NCBI RefSeq assembly: GCF_963676685.1
Contig: NC_092353.1
Location: forward strand, 11,123,734-11,187,733
Reading direction: 5' to 3'
Length of the DNA: 64,000 bases
Origin: Mytilus edulis
Lineage: Eukaryota > Mollusca > Bivalvia > Mytilida > Mytilidae
Position 1 is the stretch's first letter. Each line of letters opens with the position of its first letter. The notes under the pieces were generated by a model. It saw only the letters and a program-made list of their open reading frames with translations. It was not told the DNA's origin and did no database searches. Shown here one piece after another: positions 20,295 to 33,200 of this stretch. The position numbers were made by a program, and so were the translations under genes.

Positions 20295-22740
20295 TGTTTG
20301 TACATCTTACTTTACTGAACATTCTTGCTGTTTACAATTATCTCTATCTATAATGAACTTGGCCCAGTAGTTTCAGTAAAAAATGTTTGTAAAAATTTAC
20401 AAATTTTATGAAAATTGTTAAAAATTGACTTTAAAGGACAATAACTTCTTAGGGGGTCAATTGACCATTTCAGTCATGTTGACTTATTTGTAAATCTTAC
20501 TTTGCTGTACATTACTGCTGTTTTAAGTTTATCTCTATCTATAATAATATTCAAGATAATAACCCAAAACAGTAAAATTTCCTTAAAATTACCAATTTAG
20601 GGGCAGCAACCCAACAACGGGTTGTCCGATTCATCCTAAAATTTCAGGGCAGATAGATTTTGACCTGATAAACAATTTAACCCATGTCAGATTTGCTCTA
20701 AATGCTTTGGTTTTTTGAGTTATAAGCCAAAAACTGCATTTTACCCCTATGTTTTATTTTTAGCCATGGCAGCCATCTTGGTTGGATGGCCGGGTCACCG
20801 GACACATTTTTTAAACTAGATACCCCAAAGATGATTGTGGCCAAGTTTGGATTAATTTGGCCCAGTAGTTTTAGAGAAGAAGATTTTAGTAAAAGATTAC
20901 TAAGATTTATGAAAAATGGTTAAAAATTGACTGTAAAGGGCAATAACTCCTAAAGGGGTCAACTGACCATTTCGGTCAAGTCCACTTATTTGTAAATCTT
21001 ACTTTGCTGAACATTATTGCTGTTCACAGTTTATCTCTTTCTATAATAATATTCAAGATAATAACCAAAAACAGTAAAATTTCCTTAAAATTACCAATTT
21101 AGGGGCAGCAACCCAACAACGGGTTGTCGGATTCATCTAAAAATTTGAGGGCAGATAGATCTTGACCTGATAAACAATTTTATACTCTGTCAGATTTGCT
21201 CTAAATGCTTTGGTTTTTGAGTTATAAGCCAAAAACTGCATTTTACCCCTATGTTCTATTTTTAGCCATGGCGGCTATCTTGGTTCGTTGGCCGGGTCAC
21301 GCCAAACATTTTTTAAACAAGTTACCCCTATGATGATTGTGGCCAAGTTTAGTTTAATTTGGCCCAGTAGTTTCAGAGAAGAAGATTTTTGTAAAAGATT
21401 ACTAAGATTTACGAAAAAATGGTTAAAAATTGACTATAAAGGGCAATAACTCCTTCAGGAGTCAACTGACCATTTTGGTCATTTCGACTGATTTGTAAAT
21501 CTTACTTTGCTGAACATTATTGCTGTTTACAGTTTATCTCTATCTATAATAATATTCAAGATAATAACCAAAAACAGCAAAATTTCCTTAAAATTACCAA
21601 TTCAGGGGCAGCAACCCAACAACAGGTTGTCTGATTCATCTGAAAATTTCAGAACAGATAGATCTTGACCTGATAAACACTTTCACCACATGTCAGATTT
21701 GCTCTAAATGCTTTGGTTTTTGAGTTATAAGCCAAAAACTGCATTTTACCCCTATGTTCTATTTTTAGCCATGGCGGCCATCTTGGTTGGTTGGCCGGGT
21801 CTTGCCACACATTTTTTAAACTACATATACCAAAGATGATTGTGGCCAAGTTTGGATTAATTTGGCCCAGTTGTTTCAGAGGAGAAGATTTTTGTAAAAG
21901 ATTACTAAGATTTACGAAAAATGGTTAAAAATTGACTATAAAGGTCAATAACTCCTAAAGGGGTCAACTGACCATTTTGGTCATGTTGACTTATTTGTAA
22001 ATCTTACTTTGCTGAACATTATTGCTGTTTACAGTTTATCTCTATCTATAATAATATTCAAGATAATAGCCAAAAACAGCAAAAATTCCCTAAAATTACC
22101 AATTCAGGGGCAGCAACCCAACAACAGGTTGTCCGATTCATCTGAAAATTTCAGGACAGGTAGATCTTGACCTGATAAACACTTTTACCGCGTCAGATTT
22201 GCTCTAAATGCTTTGGTTTTTGAGTTATAAGCCAAAAACTGCATTTTACCTCTATGTTCTATTTTTAGCCATGGCGGCCATCTTGGTTGGTTGGCCGGGT
22301 CACGCCACATATTTTTTAAACTAGATATCCCAAAGATGATTGTGGCCAAGTTTGGATTAATTTGGCCCAGTTGTTTCAGAGGAGAAGATTTTTGTAAAAG
22401 ATTACTAAGATTTACGAAAAATGGTTAAAAATTGACTATAAAGGTCAATAACTCCTAAAGGGGTCAACTGACCATTTTGGTCATGTTGACTTATTTGTAA
22501 ATCTTACTTTGCTGAACATTATTGCTGTTTACAGTTTATCTCTATCTATAATAATATTCAAGATAATAGCCAAAAACTGCATTTTACCCCTATGTTCTAT
22601 TTTTAGCCATGGCAGCCATCTTGGTTGGTTGGCCGGGTCACGCCACACATTTTTTAAACTAGATACCCCAATGATGATTGTGGCCAAGTTTGGTTTAATT
22701 TGGCCCAGTAGTTTCAGAGGAGAAGATTTTTGTAAAAGTT
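20295..22740 (+). repeat. Satellite of about 502-bp units inside family B
   Basis: The TAGCCATGGC landmark occurs at 20,761, 21,263, 21,766, 22,266 and 22,604, giving periods of 502, 503, 500 and 338 (the last unit has an internal deletion of about 160 bp). Each unit contains CAACCCAACAACGGGTTGTC (a small palindrome), GAGTTATAAGCCAAAAACTG, GGCGGCCATCTTGGTTGG, TTGTGGCCAAGTTTGG and GGGGTCAACTGACCATTTTG. No unit has an open coding frame. Confidence 0.9.
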
Positions 22741-22805
22741 AACGACGACGGACGACGACGGACGACAGACGACGGACGACGACGACGACGACGACGACGG
22801 ACGCC
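22740..22805 (+). repeat. GACGAC/GACGG minisatellite
   Basis: Runs of (GACGAC)n and GACGGACGAC near the 3' end of family B. The short family-B copy has the same feature at about 18,490-18,525. Confidence 0.85.
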
Positions 22806-23159
22806 GGACGCCAAGTGATGGGAAAAGCTCACTTGGCCCTTCGGGCCAGGTGAGCTAAAAAGAACAAAAATCAACAAAACAGCTCTCTAAACACAGAGGT
22901 CTTTGAGTCTAAAGAGGTTTATCGTGAAAGACCGATATTGAATCTGATTATGTCATATTCGTGCAATAAAGGGACACATGCGATAACCTTCGAGTCAAAT
23001 GTTTGCAGACATAATATAAATCAAATAGATTGTCGGCATTCCCTCATAAATAGTTGTTCGTTTTCATAGAGACAAATACATTGTGTTCATGGTATGTTTT
23101 AACTTTTGAATAGCGTTTATAATTATATTCTTATTCTTTAATTTAGCAAAACACAATCT

Positions 23160-23430
23160 TGTAAACGCCTTTCCCAAGTCAGGAGCCTCTGGCCTTTGTT
23201 AGTCTTGTATGATTTTAAATTTTAGTTTCTTGTGTATAATTCGGAGTTTAGTATGACGTCCATTATCACTGTACTATTATGCATATTTTAGGGGCCAGCT
23301 GAAGGACACCTACGGGTGCGGGAATTCTCGCTACATTGAAGACCAATTGGTTGCCTTCGGCTGTTGTTTGCTCTATGGTCGGGTGGTTGTCGCTTTGACA
23401 TATTCACCATTTCCTTTCTCAATTTTATTG
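23160..23430 (-). repeat. Dispersed repeat family G, reverse
   Basis: Contains CCCAAGTCAGGAGCCTCTGG, GGGGCCAGCTGAAGGACACC, GCTACATTGAAGACC and GGTCGGGTGGTTGTCGCTTT, matching 57,180-57,375 and, in reverse, 31,790-31,905. Confidence 0.7.
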
Positions 23431-23434
23431 ATTC

Positions 23435-25950
23435 ATTTGATTGCTTTTGTAAAAAATGAATTTGCTGAAAAAGAGGAAAAAGAGTATTTTTTGGTAAAAT
23501 TGAAACAAAGACAACTATCCTCAATTGATTGATATCAGTTATATTAAGTTCAGAATCTGTAATATTGCATTATATTTAGACTTGAAAAATCACAACTTTT
23601 CATGATGATGTCCAATTAATTGTTCACGGAATCCGGATTCAAATTAGGCCAAGTCTAAGACTGCTATAGTTAGTACGGACTTGTTCCAAAATCATGTCTT
23701 GAGCCAATCAAGATAATTCCCAAGAACAAATTATATTGATTGTTTTATGTAATTTCCTTAAAACATAGAAAAGTTTTTTTTTTTATCATTTTTAATGATT
23801 AGACGGTTTATAACTATTACAACTATATGATACAATGAAAGTCAAACAAACTGTTCCTGCTTTAAGTCTCTATCTCTACAACTAAACGTCTTTTCTTTTA
23901 ATTTTTTAATATTTTTTTTTTTCATACTGAATTTCCGGCCATGCACTTAGTAAAATGAATACATCTCCATTCTTCCCATTCCATAGCATCAACGTTTCAC
24001 ATTTGTGTTTTGAATTAACGTTTATCGTGTTAAGTGCATCTTATGTTTAGTATTATTTTGTTTTGTTTATCTTGCACAAGATAATGTAATGCTTTCTTAT
24101 CTATGATATGGCCTTTTATTTAATTGCAGCAGATGTCATCACAAAGCCAACACCAATCTCAATGATCATTTTCACAAAGTATATGTTACCTGCAAAAATA
24201 TATTTCAACATTGATAATTTTGTCAAACTAACATACTAACATAATAAGTTACGTAATGTTATGTCACCTGCTGTATAATTTTCCATTTGTGTGTCAATTA
24301 CAATTATTTTATATGATATACCGTTTTCAAGTATTAAAGTTCATTGAGATGTTTGACATGAAAGCATTGATATATATTTACTGAAAGCTACAAAAAATAT
24401 TTTTCTCAGCTTTTATAGAATCATTTTATTCTTACCATTTTTTTTTAATCCTTTGAATTCTCAGCACCTTCTGTTTTTTAGGTGTTCTAAAATCATACTC
24501 AAACAATTCTCGTATGGACAAAGAGAGGCGAAAGTTACCAAATATGTTTTTTTTTCAATACGGTACGACTGATTCTAAGAAAAGAATGATATAACTCGCT
24601 TATTACCAACGCTTTTATGCCTTTTAGTTGCTTGTTCTGCACACATTTTATGTTTGCTTGTACGCTGGTCGTTACGGTAATAATAATAAATTTAATGGCT
24701 AGTTAATATTTTCCTTTTCATATTTTTTTGAAATAGAGATCCTCGTTTTGGTCAATTCGATATGTTTACACTTCATTCACATACCCACCAGGCTTTTAAA
24801 GAATAGCCGTGTCGGGTTTTTAAGTGGTTTGTATTCGGGTTTTGTTGTTTTTTCCCTACAGATAATGAGTCGTAACAAATAAAAATGCTTTTGATCCGTT
24901 TAATAAGTTGTAGTACCTAGTAAAACCTTATATTGGTATATTTCTTTCAGTATAACTTTAACCGAGTTATTAGGTTTATGGCCTAACCTTCATCCGCGTC
25001 CACACAGATAAGATATAAATCGATTATGTCATATTAATCAACGTGTTTGAACTCTAGTTCGAATTAAAAGGAAAGTTACATAATATTACTGTGCAGAGAT
25101 CAAGTAGTATTCCAAATCAATCAAAACCACAGCGAAATAGACAATGACGACGGAGGTGTTAATAACCCTTCTTTTTATCGTGCTCTGTTTCTTTTTTTAC
25201 TGATCCAAATCTTGTCGGCTTAGTTGTTTTCCTTTAAATCAAGTTAATACTGTAAGCTTAAAAGTAAATCATTTTAACTGATCGAAATTCATTACAACTT
25301 GATTCTCATTTCAGCACATAAAACACTCCCTTAGTAATATACTCACACATATCTTGTTAGTCCTAATGCTCACTGAGAATGATCATCTATCATCTTTATA
25401 AAGATAGCAAAAAAATTAAACTGTCATGATACATATTCAAATTTATTTCTGAATAGTACAATGAAAGTACTTAGTTATCTGTGAATGCAGAATTTGTGGA
25501 AGTGTTAGAAAGTAATAAAAATTCTAAAAAGGCTTTCATTATCCCTTATGGGCCAGGAAATACTACTGTGCCACCATCAAAAGGTGTCCACGATGACATA
25601 AGAATAAAATATTTCTTTATTTAGTTTAAAACGCGTTCTAGACGAGAATATATATTTATATGTGTACAAGTTATATCACATTAAATTCTTATTGCGATGT
25701 TCCCGCGAAAACGTCATATGTTACACGGAATACACCCAAAAAACTGATAGGTCTTGGTTTTCAAAAAAAAATATTTGTTTCACGCTGACAACGCTTAATG
25801 ATATACACTAACTCGTGATGGTACGTGGAACTGTCCAAACAGTTTTTCTATTATTGTTCATACAGAAATAAGATCAGTAATATAGATACAATGAATCAAC
25901 GCTGATCGATTGTATCTATAACTTAAACTATTGTGTTAATGCCTTTTAAA
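23435..25950. other. No recognised gene or named repeat
   Basis: AT-rich, with poly-T runs. No frame over 70 codons with a signature, no tRNA and no clear repeat to the rest of the window. Confidence 0.45.
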
Positions 25951-25952
25951 AA

Positions 25953-27785
25953 TTAACGCCTATTCTTAATAGACGTGTTAGGAAAGTCGATACTACTGTT
26001 GGTGCTCGTGTTGGATGGAAGATAAATACAATAAGATTTGGGGGGTCATCTCCAAAATTATAAATACTCTATTTTTTATTACCTGTATGGCCACTGAAAT
26101 ACGTTATTTATAGTGTGCAATACATGACCGATCGGGCATTGTTAAGAACCAAAATTAATTTTCAAATGTGATAATTAAAATAAATTACGTGGTACATTTG
26201 TAAATTAAGGATACACATGAAAAAGAGGGGATGTTTTTGTTTTATTTTCAGAATCAACAAAATTCCTTCAAAAAAAAATTTGATAAGGGTTTTGGCCCGC
26301 TTGATCTCTCAATGGAAGCAAACTACTAGTATCGTTTTGCTTCATTCTGGTACGATTTAAAATAATAATAAAAAAAAAAAAATATTTTGGAAAACACAAA
26401 TCCCCTTTTCACAATATGAACGCTCGATGATTTATTTTATAATGCAAATTTGGGATTTTGTTGTTCACTTGCCTAATAACTTTTAGCATTGTATGATTGG
26501 GTAGCATTTGCATTGTTTAATGTCTCCCGAAAAGTCCACCAAACAATTCAACTGTTTGTTTTAGTTCGTTCCTTTGCTGTTCCCATAAGGTCACAAACGA
26601 CTCTGACTGTCTCTAGACGTCTTATTGCGTCAAATAATTCCAACTGTGACCTTGACCTTTGTCTTCAAAAATTAATAGGATTCTAGATTTTCATAAGGAC
26701 TAAAAACGAATCAAGTACGGTCAAATTCCTAGAACGTTGTTAAATATAGAGTGTAAACAAGTGTGTTACGGACGGAAAGGCGGACCGAGGGTAAAGAAAC
26801 CCTCGAATTTTGTAGGCGAGAGAATAAACTTGAACCCATTGGAATCGGAAATGCAGACAGATGTTATTTTACACGAAGACAATGGGGTTCAAATCGTCAA
26901 ATGTCAACTAAAGCAAAGTTTGTTTGTATCGTTCTTTAAATGTCGTTTAAACTTTTTGTTTCTAAAATCAGAATTATCAGAAAAGCTTATAACGATCTTT
27001 CCAAAGACGTATGCTTATGATATAGAATCAAAAATCGTGGACACCTTTTTATAGTCTTATAACAGATGAGAAGTGTGTGTGTGTGTGTGTGGGGGGGGGG
27101 GGGGGTATTTATTTTTGTGTTTATTTGTTTTGTGTTGTACTTATTTTTATTTGCTGTATACTACCAGTGTGCGCATTCAAAATCTAACTTTAATTACTGA
27201 ATAAGAGGCTGATGGTGTGTGACCGGTTCATACATAATATTGCGGGGTTAAATATGTTCGTAAGAGCTCTTGACGAAACCCTTTTCCAACATCGGACAGT
27301 CGTGTAATTGTAACAGTAATTCATAAGTACATACTATGCAAATCGATTGAAAATGGCATGACTCATTATATCGGCAGGAATCGTTAAAAGAAATAACATA
27401 AAGACAATAGACACAAAGTACCAATATCAAAGTACTTGCAGTTACTGAAAGTAAAAGTATTAATAAAATAACAAAGGCTTACAAGATGTTAAAACAAGAT
27501 AAATTATTCACAAAACTAATATTAATTTGTCTAAAAATGTATTTATTGAATCTTTTCTGGTTCTTAAACAAATAATGTGATCTTTTCCTGCGTACTCTAA
27601 TAAATACAATTGTTACAGATTTGTCTCAGCGGTATCAAACACGCCCAAACAGGTAACAAAAGAGTTCAGTTTTTATACTCATTGAGAAGGTCGCCAATCA
27701 TATTGTATATTTCTTCCGACCAACACGAGCGCCAGCAGTAGTATCGACTTTCCTAACACGTCTAATTAGAAGGTATTGTAAGTGC
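25953..27785. mobile_element. Unit bounded by diverged ~150-bp inverted repeats
   Basis: The left arm (about 25,965-26,085) has AGACGTGTTAGGAAAGTCGA then TACTACTGTTGG and GCTCGTGTTGG. The right arm (about 27,640-27,770) carries the complement of the same run, with homology fading inward to the TTACCTGT(A/T)TGG block. The interior has two in-phase-free frames on the plus strand (26,489-26,686 and 26,737-27,054) without known motifs. It could be an old TIR transposon or an inverted duplication of a host segment. Confidence 0.5.
27076..27105 (+). repeat. (GT)n(G)n simple repeat
   Basis: A GTGTGTGT run followed by about 15 G, inside the inverted-repeat-bounded unit. Confidence 0.9.
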
Positions 27786-27789
27786 GTTT

Positions 27790-29960
27790 AAAGAACCATG
27801 TAATCGTGTCAAACGATACATTAAAATAAATTAAATATCACAATCATATGGTTATAACACATCACGTCTACCCTTAAAGATCTTCATACTATAAGGCGTC
27901 TGAATGTTTTCTGTTTTTACAAAATAAGATATATAATTTCTATCAAAATTGAAAATGGAAATGGAAATTGTCAAAGGGAAAACAACCTGACAAAAAACAT
28001 ATATATATAGTGCATATAATAAGTATGTTTCCGAAATTTCTAACAAAAATTCTAATTTGAGGAACATCACGATTTTCTAGCATAGAAATTTGCGAATTAA
28101 CAGTTGTAAAATTATGTAGCAAAGCAGATGAAATCATATATATATATACAAAGTATATATAAAGGTACAAGCCCTGTGTGTCTGTTGTACCGAAGTATAT
28201 CATAAATTCAGTTATATGTTTAAATTATACATTTAAATCGTAACCGATTGGTTTCATCGATATGTTGATGTCATTAACACGTTAGAGAATTCATGGACGG
28301 GTTCGATTCCCAATGAAGACATATAATGAATTACAAAAATTAAAGGTAAGTTTTTAAAACACTTCCATTAGCGAACAGAAATCATTCAAACTTAATGTAA
28401 TTTGGCTCACAAAGGAAACAAAAGAATATAAAACGGTGAGTCCATTTCAGCTACAGACTTAGGAAGCGTTGATTCTAGAAAAAGAATCCACCGTAAATGA
28501 ATAGTCTGACTTCACCACAATGGTCTAGGAGATAAAGCCTCATGTCAAGTGACAGCCGAAAACAAATTCCTGTATAAAAATCATTTGTTATTAAATTTGC
28601 TTGCTTAACCTTGAAGTTCAAACTAATAACAATATCGTGTATCCAGTCAACCGCGATAAAAATAATACAGTCTATTTCTTCAAATTTCTTCATTTATTTA
28701 ATACAAAGTTTTACTCTAGCCAAATTTAATCAGGACACAAAATTGTACAGCAACCAGCTTAATAAAATCTATGATATCAATCATAATTAATTTCTGTCAT
28801 CACAAATTCTGAAATAATCTTTCTTTGTTGTTATGTTGGTGTATCTGTGACTTATGCCCTAAATCTTTTAGTAAGAATTAGAAAAACAAAACAAAAAGTT
28901 GCAAGGACTACACAGAGAAATCGTTCGTAATACATACAAATGAGTATTTATTTCTAGCTGCTATGTCGTCACTATCTAATTTGATAGTTAGTTTACCCTG
29001 GCTTGATACTTATGAAGTGAAGTAAACTTCTTGTCTTCAAGTATGAAACCACTCTTTTCGTTAATTAAAGTTTAGTGCTTTTTTCATAATCTAAGTAGTT
29101 TCCTTTGAACATTTTGCAGCAAAATTACTTGAGTGTGAAGGTAAAGGTAATATACCCAGCTCCTTTCAGAGTAGTCTTGTCCTACAGACCGATAGATTGG
29201 TTTTCTGTCGGACGAGTCTACTCTTAAAGAGGGTAGAGTACATAACCTAATAATGATTTCACGGTTCAGATATATAGCAAGCAAGCAAATCAATGATATA
29301 ACCTTTACCTAAACACTCAAGTCGTATACTATAACACTTATTATTTCGCGCCATCTTTCTCCTTTTAATCGCTTACCTATAGTTGTCAATATTTATTTTG
29401 ATAAGGACAAGAACAAATCAAATAAATTAAAATAATTTCAAATTTTTCAAAGAACATCAAAAATAGATTTTTTATAATTTTGTAAAACTCATTCATAATG
29501 CCACGACCCAAAACAAGCAGACAAGGAATTTGAGCAGTGAGTTTAAGTTTTCTGAGAATAGACTAGTCCGACAGAAAATCAATCTAGAGTAAATGTTTTT
29601 TTTAATTAGATAAAATGCAAAGCTTGAGCTGGGTTATTCGTGTCCTTAGAAACAGTCCTCTTTAATATTATTTTATAGAATAAACATTGATGACATTGGT
29701 CGGCTCTCATAATTTTTCATAAAATTTACTTTGATCCTTTGACAAAAATATCATAATTTCAAAATAATAGAACCAGACACATTATCGGACTAAAATTGGT
29801 TGGATATTTAGCAGTCTGACAAACACCAGTTTTGATCATTGAGAAGCTTCATATTTTATCAATAAAAGAACGTGATTAAAACGTTCAGCTGACTAATCTC
29901 CATGTAGTTTTATAAACCACCTTAAACTTGAGACGACTTTAAGTTCGTTTATATTTTAAG
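27790..29960. other. Upstream region of the first MACPF-ApeC gene
   Basis: No coding signature. A short family-G-like start lies at 27,950-27,990. A noncoding first exon of the MACPF gene may lie here, because TATATTTTAAG just before 29,962 resembles an acceptor and the paralogue has TTTTATTTAG at the same place. Confidence 0.4.
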
Positions 29961-29968
29961 GTCCAATC

Positions 29969-30287
29969 ATGGAGTACATTGCAGTTGTCCTTTTAACCAC
30001 TCTGACAGCACGTGTAGCTGGTTCAGCGCAGTATGGAAATGGAACTAGATTTATTGGACTTGGCTACAACATTCTCAATGGAAATCCAGACGGAGGAGAT
30101 CTTTCTCAATCCGGAATAGATATTGGAATAAAAACAACTAGACACATTTTGAAACTTACACCCGACACAGCTAAACAGCTTATTGCGATTGATGGCAGAA
30201 CACATTGTACAACGCATAATAGCAAATCACTTTTCTATGACTCCAAATCATACCAGAAATATTTATTAGGAGATTTTAAAACATTTG
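29969..30287 (+). CDS. Gene 1 exon 1: signal peptide and MACPF N-terminus
   Basis: Starts at ATG with MEYIAVVLLTTLTARVAGS, then the FIGLGYNILNGNPDGGDLS motif also seen in exon 1 of gene 2. Ends at donor TTTG|GTAATT, phase 1. Confidence 0.9.
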
Positions 30288-33200
30288 GTAATTATAATCT
30301 AATACAGTAAAGTCACTTATACTCATGAGCTGAACATTTATAAAAGCTTTCTTAAGTTTTAAGAGTGTTATGAAAACGAAACACTCTTCTAAAGTATCAA
30401 ACTTTAAGCCAGGTATCTTTGATATATTGTTCAACCATTTGGTCGATGAAACTGCTCATGGGCGTTTCGTCCATACGAGTTTCACAAATCATTCATCTAA
30501 TTCTTTTGAGTCAGAGTCAGCTGAAAAAAGCTTAACTCATAAGATCGATTCAAAGCTTAAAAACATCGTACAAAAACCCGTTCCGTACGTGTCAGGGTTA
30601 TGCATACATTCATACAACATAACAAAAGACACTTAGTATAGATCTGAGAGAACTTGCAGTTACGGACAGCTATTACACAACCAAAATGACATTTAAAAAT
30701 CATGCAGGTTATAATATCAATCAGTACACATCCAACATCCAAGTGATTAAATGCAAGGACGTCATTAACAATCAGAGAAAAAAAACATTAACGTGTGCAA
30801 TGCCAAGATACAGGAATCGACAAATTCTAGAGACATGAATGTGCATATGTATGTAAAAACAAATGATTTAGTTTGATTTTTATTTACTTATTACATGGAT
30901 AATTAAATCAATATTCATACCTATAAACAAATATTCAAAGGATTAATTACAGTGTTGATTGGTAACCTTTTAGAATATGTTTATTTTAATTATCGATAAG
31001 TTTCTAAATTCCCGTGCACGGTTAACAACTTTTTGTACCTGAATGTCCGTGCTTGGTAAAATGATGATTTGCTATACCGTCCAAAATCAGTTTTCTACAT
31101 GTACAGTCATATCAACGATTTCAGCTATGTTGTTATTCAAACGATACGATGAGTGCTAAGATGGGAACTCTTGAAAGAATAATAGCCCCAATAAAGGATA
31201 CAGAACAAAATAGAAAGTACATGTTGAAATATCAAAACAAAATTATAAAACATAAAAAAAACCTACAATAACAGGCATGTACTGTAATGCACCGGTAAAA
31301 TTAATTATGTTTAAGATATTGATATCTTTTTTTCCAATCTATAATATCAGAATTTTGCAATAAATATCAAATAGTTTTATTCAAAACCATTACCCTTTCC
31401 CGTGCTCACCAGCTCTAAAATACAAAATTCTCCGATGTACTTACGACATTTTTAAAATGTAATACTTCTTCTAATTGATCATAAAAAAATCATCAGATAA
31501 AACAGCATATCAGTTAACTAGAATTGATTTAATTGGAAAATAAAAGTGAAATCAAAGTTATTCATACATGTGCTTACCTAATCTGTTCAAGAAGGTCTAT
31601 AGCTTGCTCCTTACGTGAATACATATTTTTGTTATAAATACTGAGCTCTGTTCCAATAGACGAAAAATGAAATATGACATGAGGTTTTTATACATTGCTT
31701 AACATGTGTTTTTTAAATTTTGTTACATAAAGCCTTTAAATTAGATTTCGTCCAGTTTATATGTACACATGTGAGTGAAAGTAGCTTAAATAAAATTGAG
31801 AATGGAAATGGGGAATGTATCAAAGAGACAACAACCCGACCATAGAAAAAACAACAGCATAAGGTCACCAACAGGTCTTCAATGTAACGAGAAATTCAGA
31901 TGATGACAGTCTCTATTCATTTCAGGTCCGGGAGATAGTTCCATTAAGCCATATGCGTTTTCAGCAAGCACATGTAAGTGTTTAAAATAGCAATACTTTG
32001 TTCCTTCAGTTGGAAATTATAATCACAAATATTCAACATGTTCATTTTGTTTGACTCTTATATATCGAAGATAAAATCGATTTACGGAATCTTCAAACAA
32101 ATATTACATTTAAGTTTGTTAATGTTTGAAACACGGAATATAAACTAAGTTTCAGGTATGTGTATACAAGCATTTATCACCATCACTGCTGGTGATCCGA
32201 TGGATAAATCTGTTGTAGAGGTATCACTTGTTCAGACGTACTTATAAATATAATGATTTTCTGTTACAGTATCTTGCATTAATTTGTAGGATCCTTCACA
32301 ATAGATAATTCAGCTGATTTGTAACAATACCATCTTCATGCCTTCATGTACTGTATTACGGCGCTAGATTAAAAACTGACGAGGAAAGGTAATCTTCGCC
32401 CACCGAAAGCTTTATTATGTGAAGCCAAGGTGGTCGAGTGGTCAAGCGCGTCGGATACAGTAGAGGCGATTTGGTGTCACGATATCTCAGTAGCATGAGT
32501 TCGAATCCCGGCGAGGGGAAAAAAATATGCAAAAGCAAATTTACAGATATAACATTGTGTGGCTGATGTTTAGACGAGTTGTATATACAGAATGTACAAA
32601 GCCATGTCTCACCATCACTGATGGTAATCCGATGGATAAATCTGTTGTAGAGTTGTCACTTGTGCAGACGTACTTATAAATATAATGATTTTCGTTGACT
32701 GTATCTTGCATTAATTTGTTGGATCCTTTACAATATATAATTAAGCTGATCTGTAACAATACCATCTTCATGCCTTCATATAATATTGAAGTTACATTTT
32801 AATATAGCGTATGTGATCGCGTGATCTAGAGCGCTGGACATGAGGCTAAGCGACTGATGCTGTAGTGTATCAAAGGTGTGAGTTCGAATCCTGATGAGGG
32901 ACTGAAAAATACTTGTCAGTAGAATAATCTAATTCTTACATGGTTGGGAGTTATTTTCTGACTTATATAAATATTTGTATTAACCATGTATTTCTATCAC
33001 ACTGAGATCCAGTGGGCATATTATGTGTATTATGTGTTCTGGAAGACCAAAAAAAGGGTATCATAACAAAAAGCATTTGGCCAGCAGGTCGAACAATTGG
33101 TGTTCGTAAACCCTGCTGATTGCCATGAGGATCGCCAAATAAATTGATCACAAGATTTAATAAATAGGATATTTAAAATATTGTAATTTAATACCAAACA

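Larger units (their letters stand above)
15911..22855 (+). mobile_element. Outer repeat element (family B), split by a nested insertion
   Basis: The left end CTAGAGGCTCTAAAGAGCCT is a small hairpin. After the nested 15,934-20,207 element it resumes with CCTGTGTCGCTCACC at 20,208. It then carries a ~502-bp satellite and a GACGAC minisatellite, and ends at about 22,855 with TTGGCCCTTCGGGCCA and GGTGAGCT. A short version with the same two ends is at 18,190-18,575, which defines the limits of the family. There is no transposase; it is probably non-autonomous. The GCTCACC/GGTGAGC termini and hairpins at each end are reproducible features. Confidence 0.75.

Noticed and set aside
32423..32515. Possible functional tRNA gene
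   Set aside because: A- and B-box-like motifs are present but I could not pair a proper acceptor stem, and the segment follows a repeated body; better called a tRNA-derived repeat.
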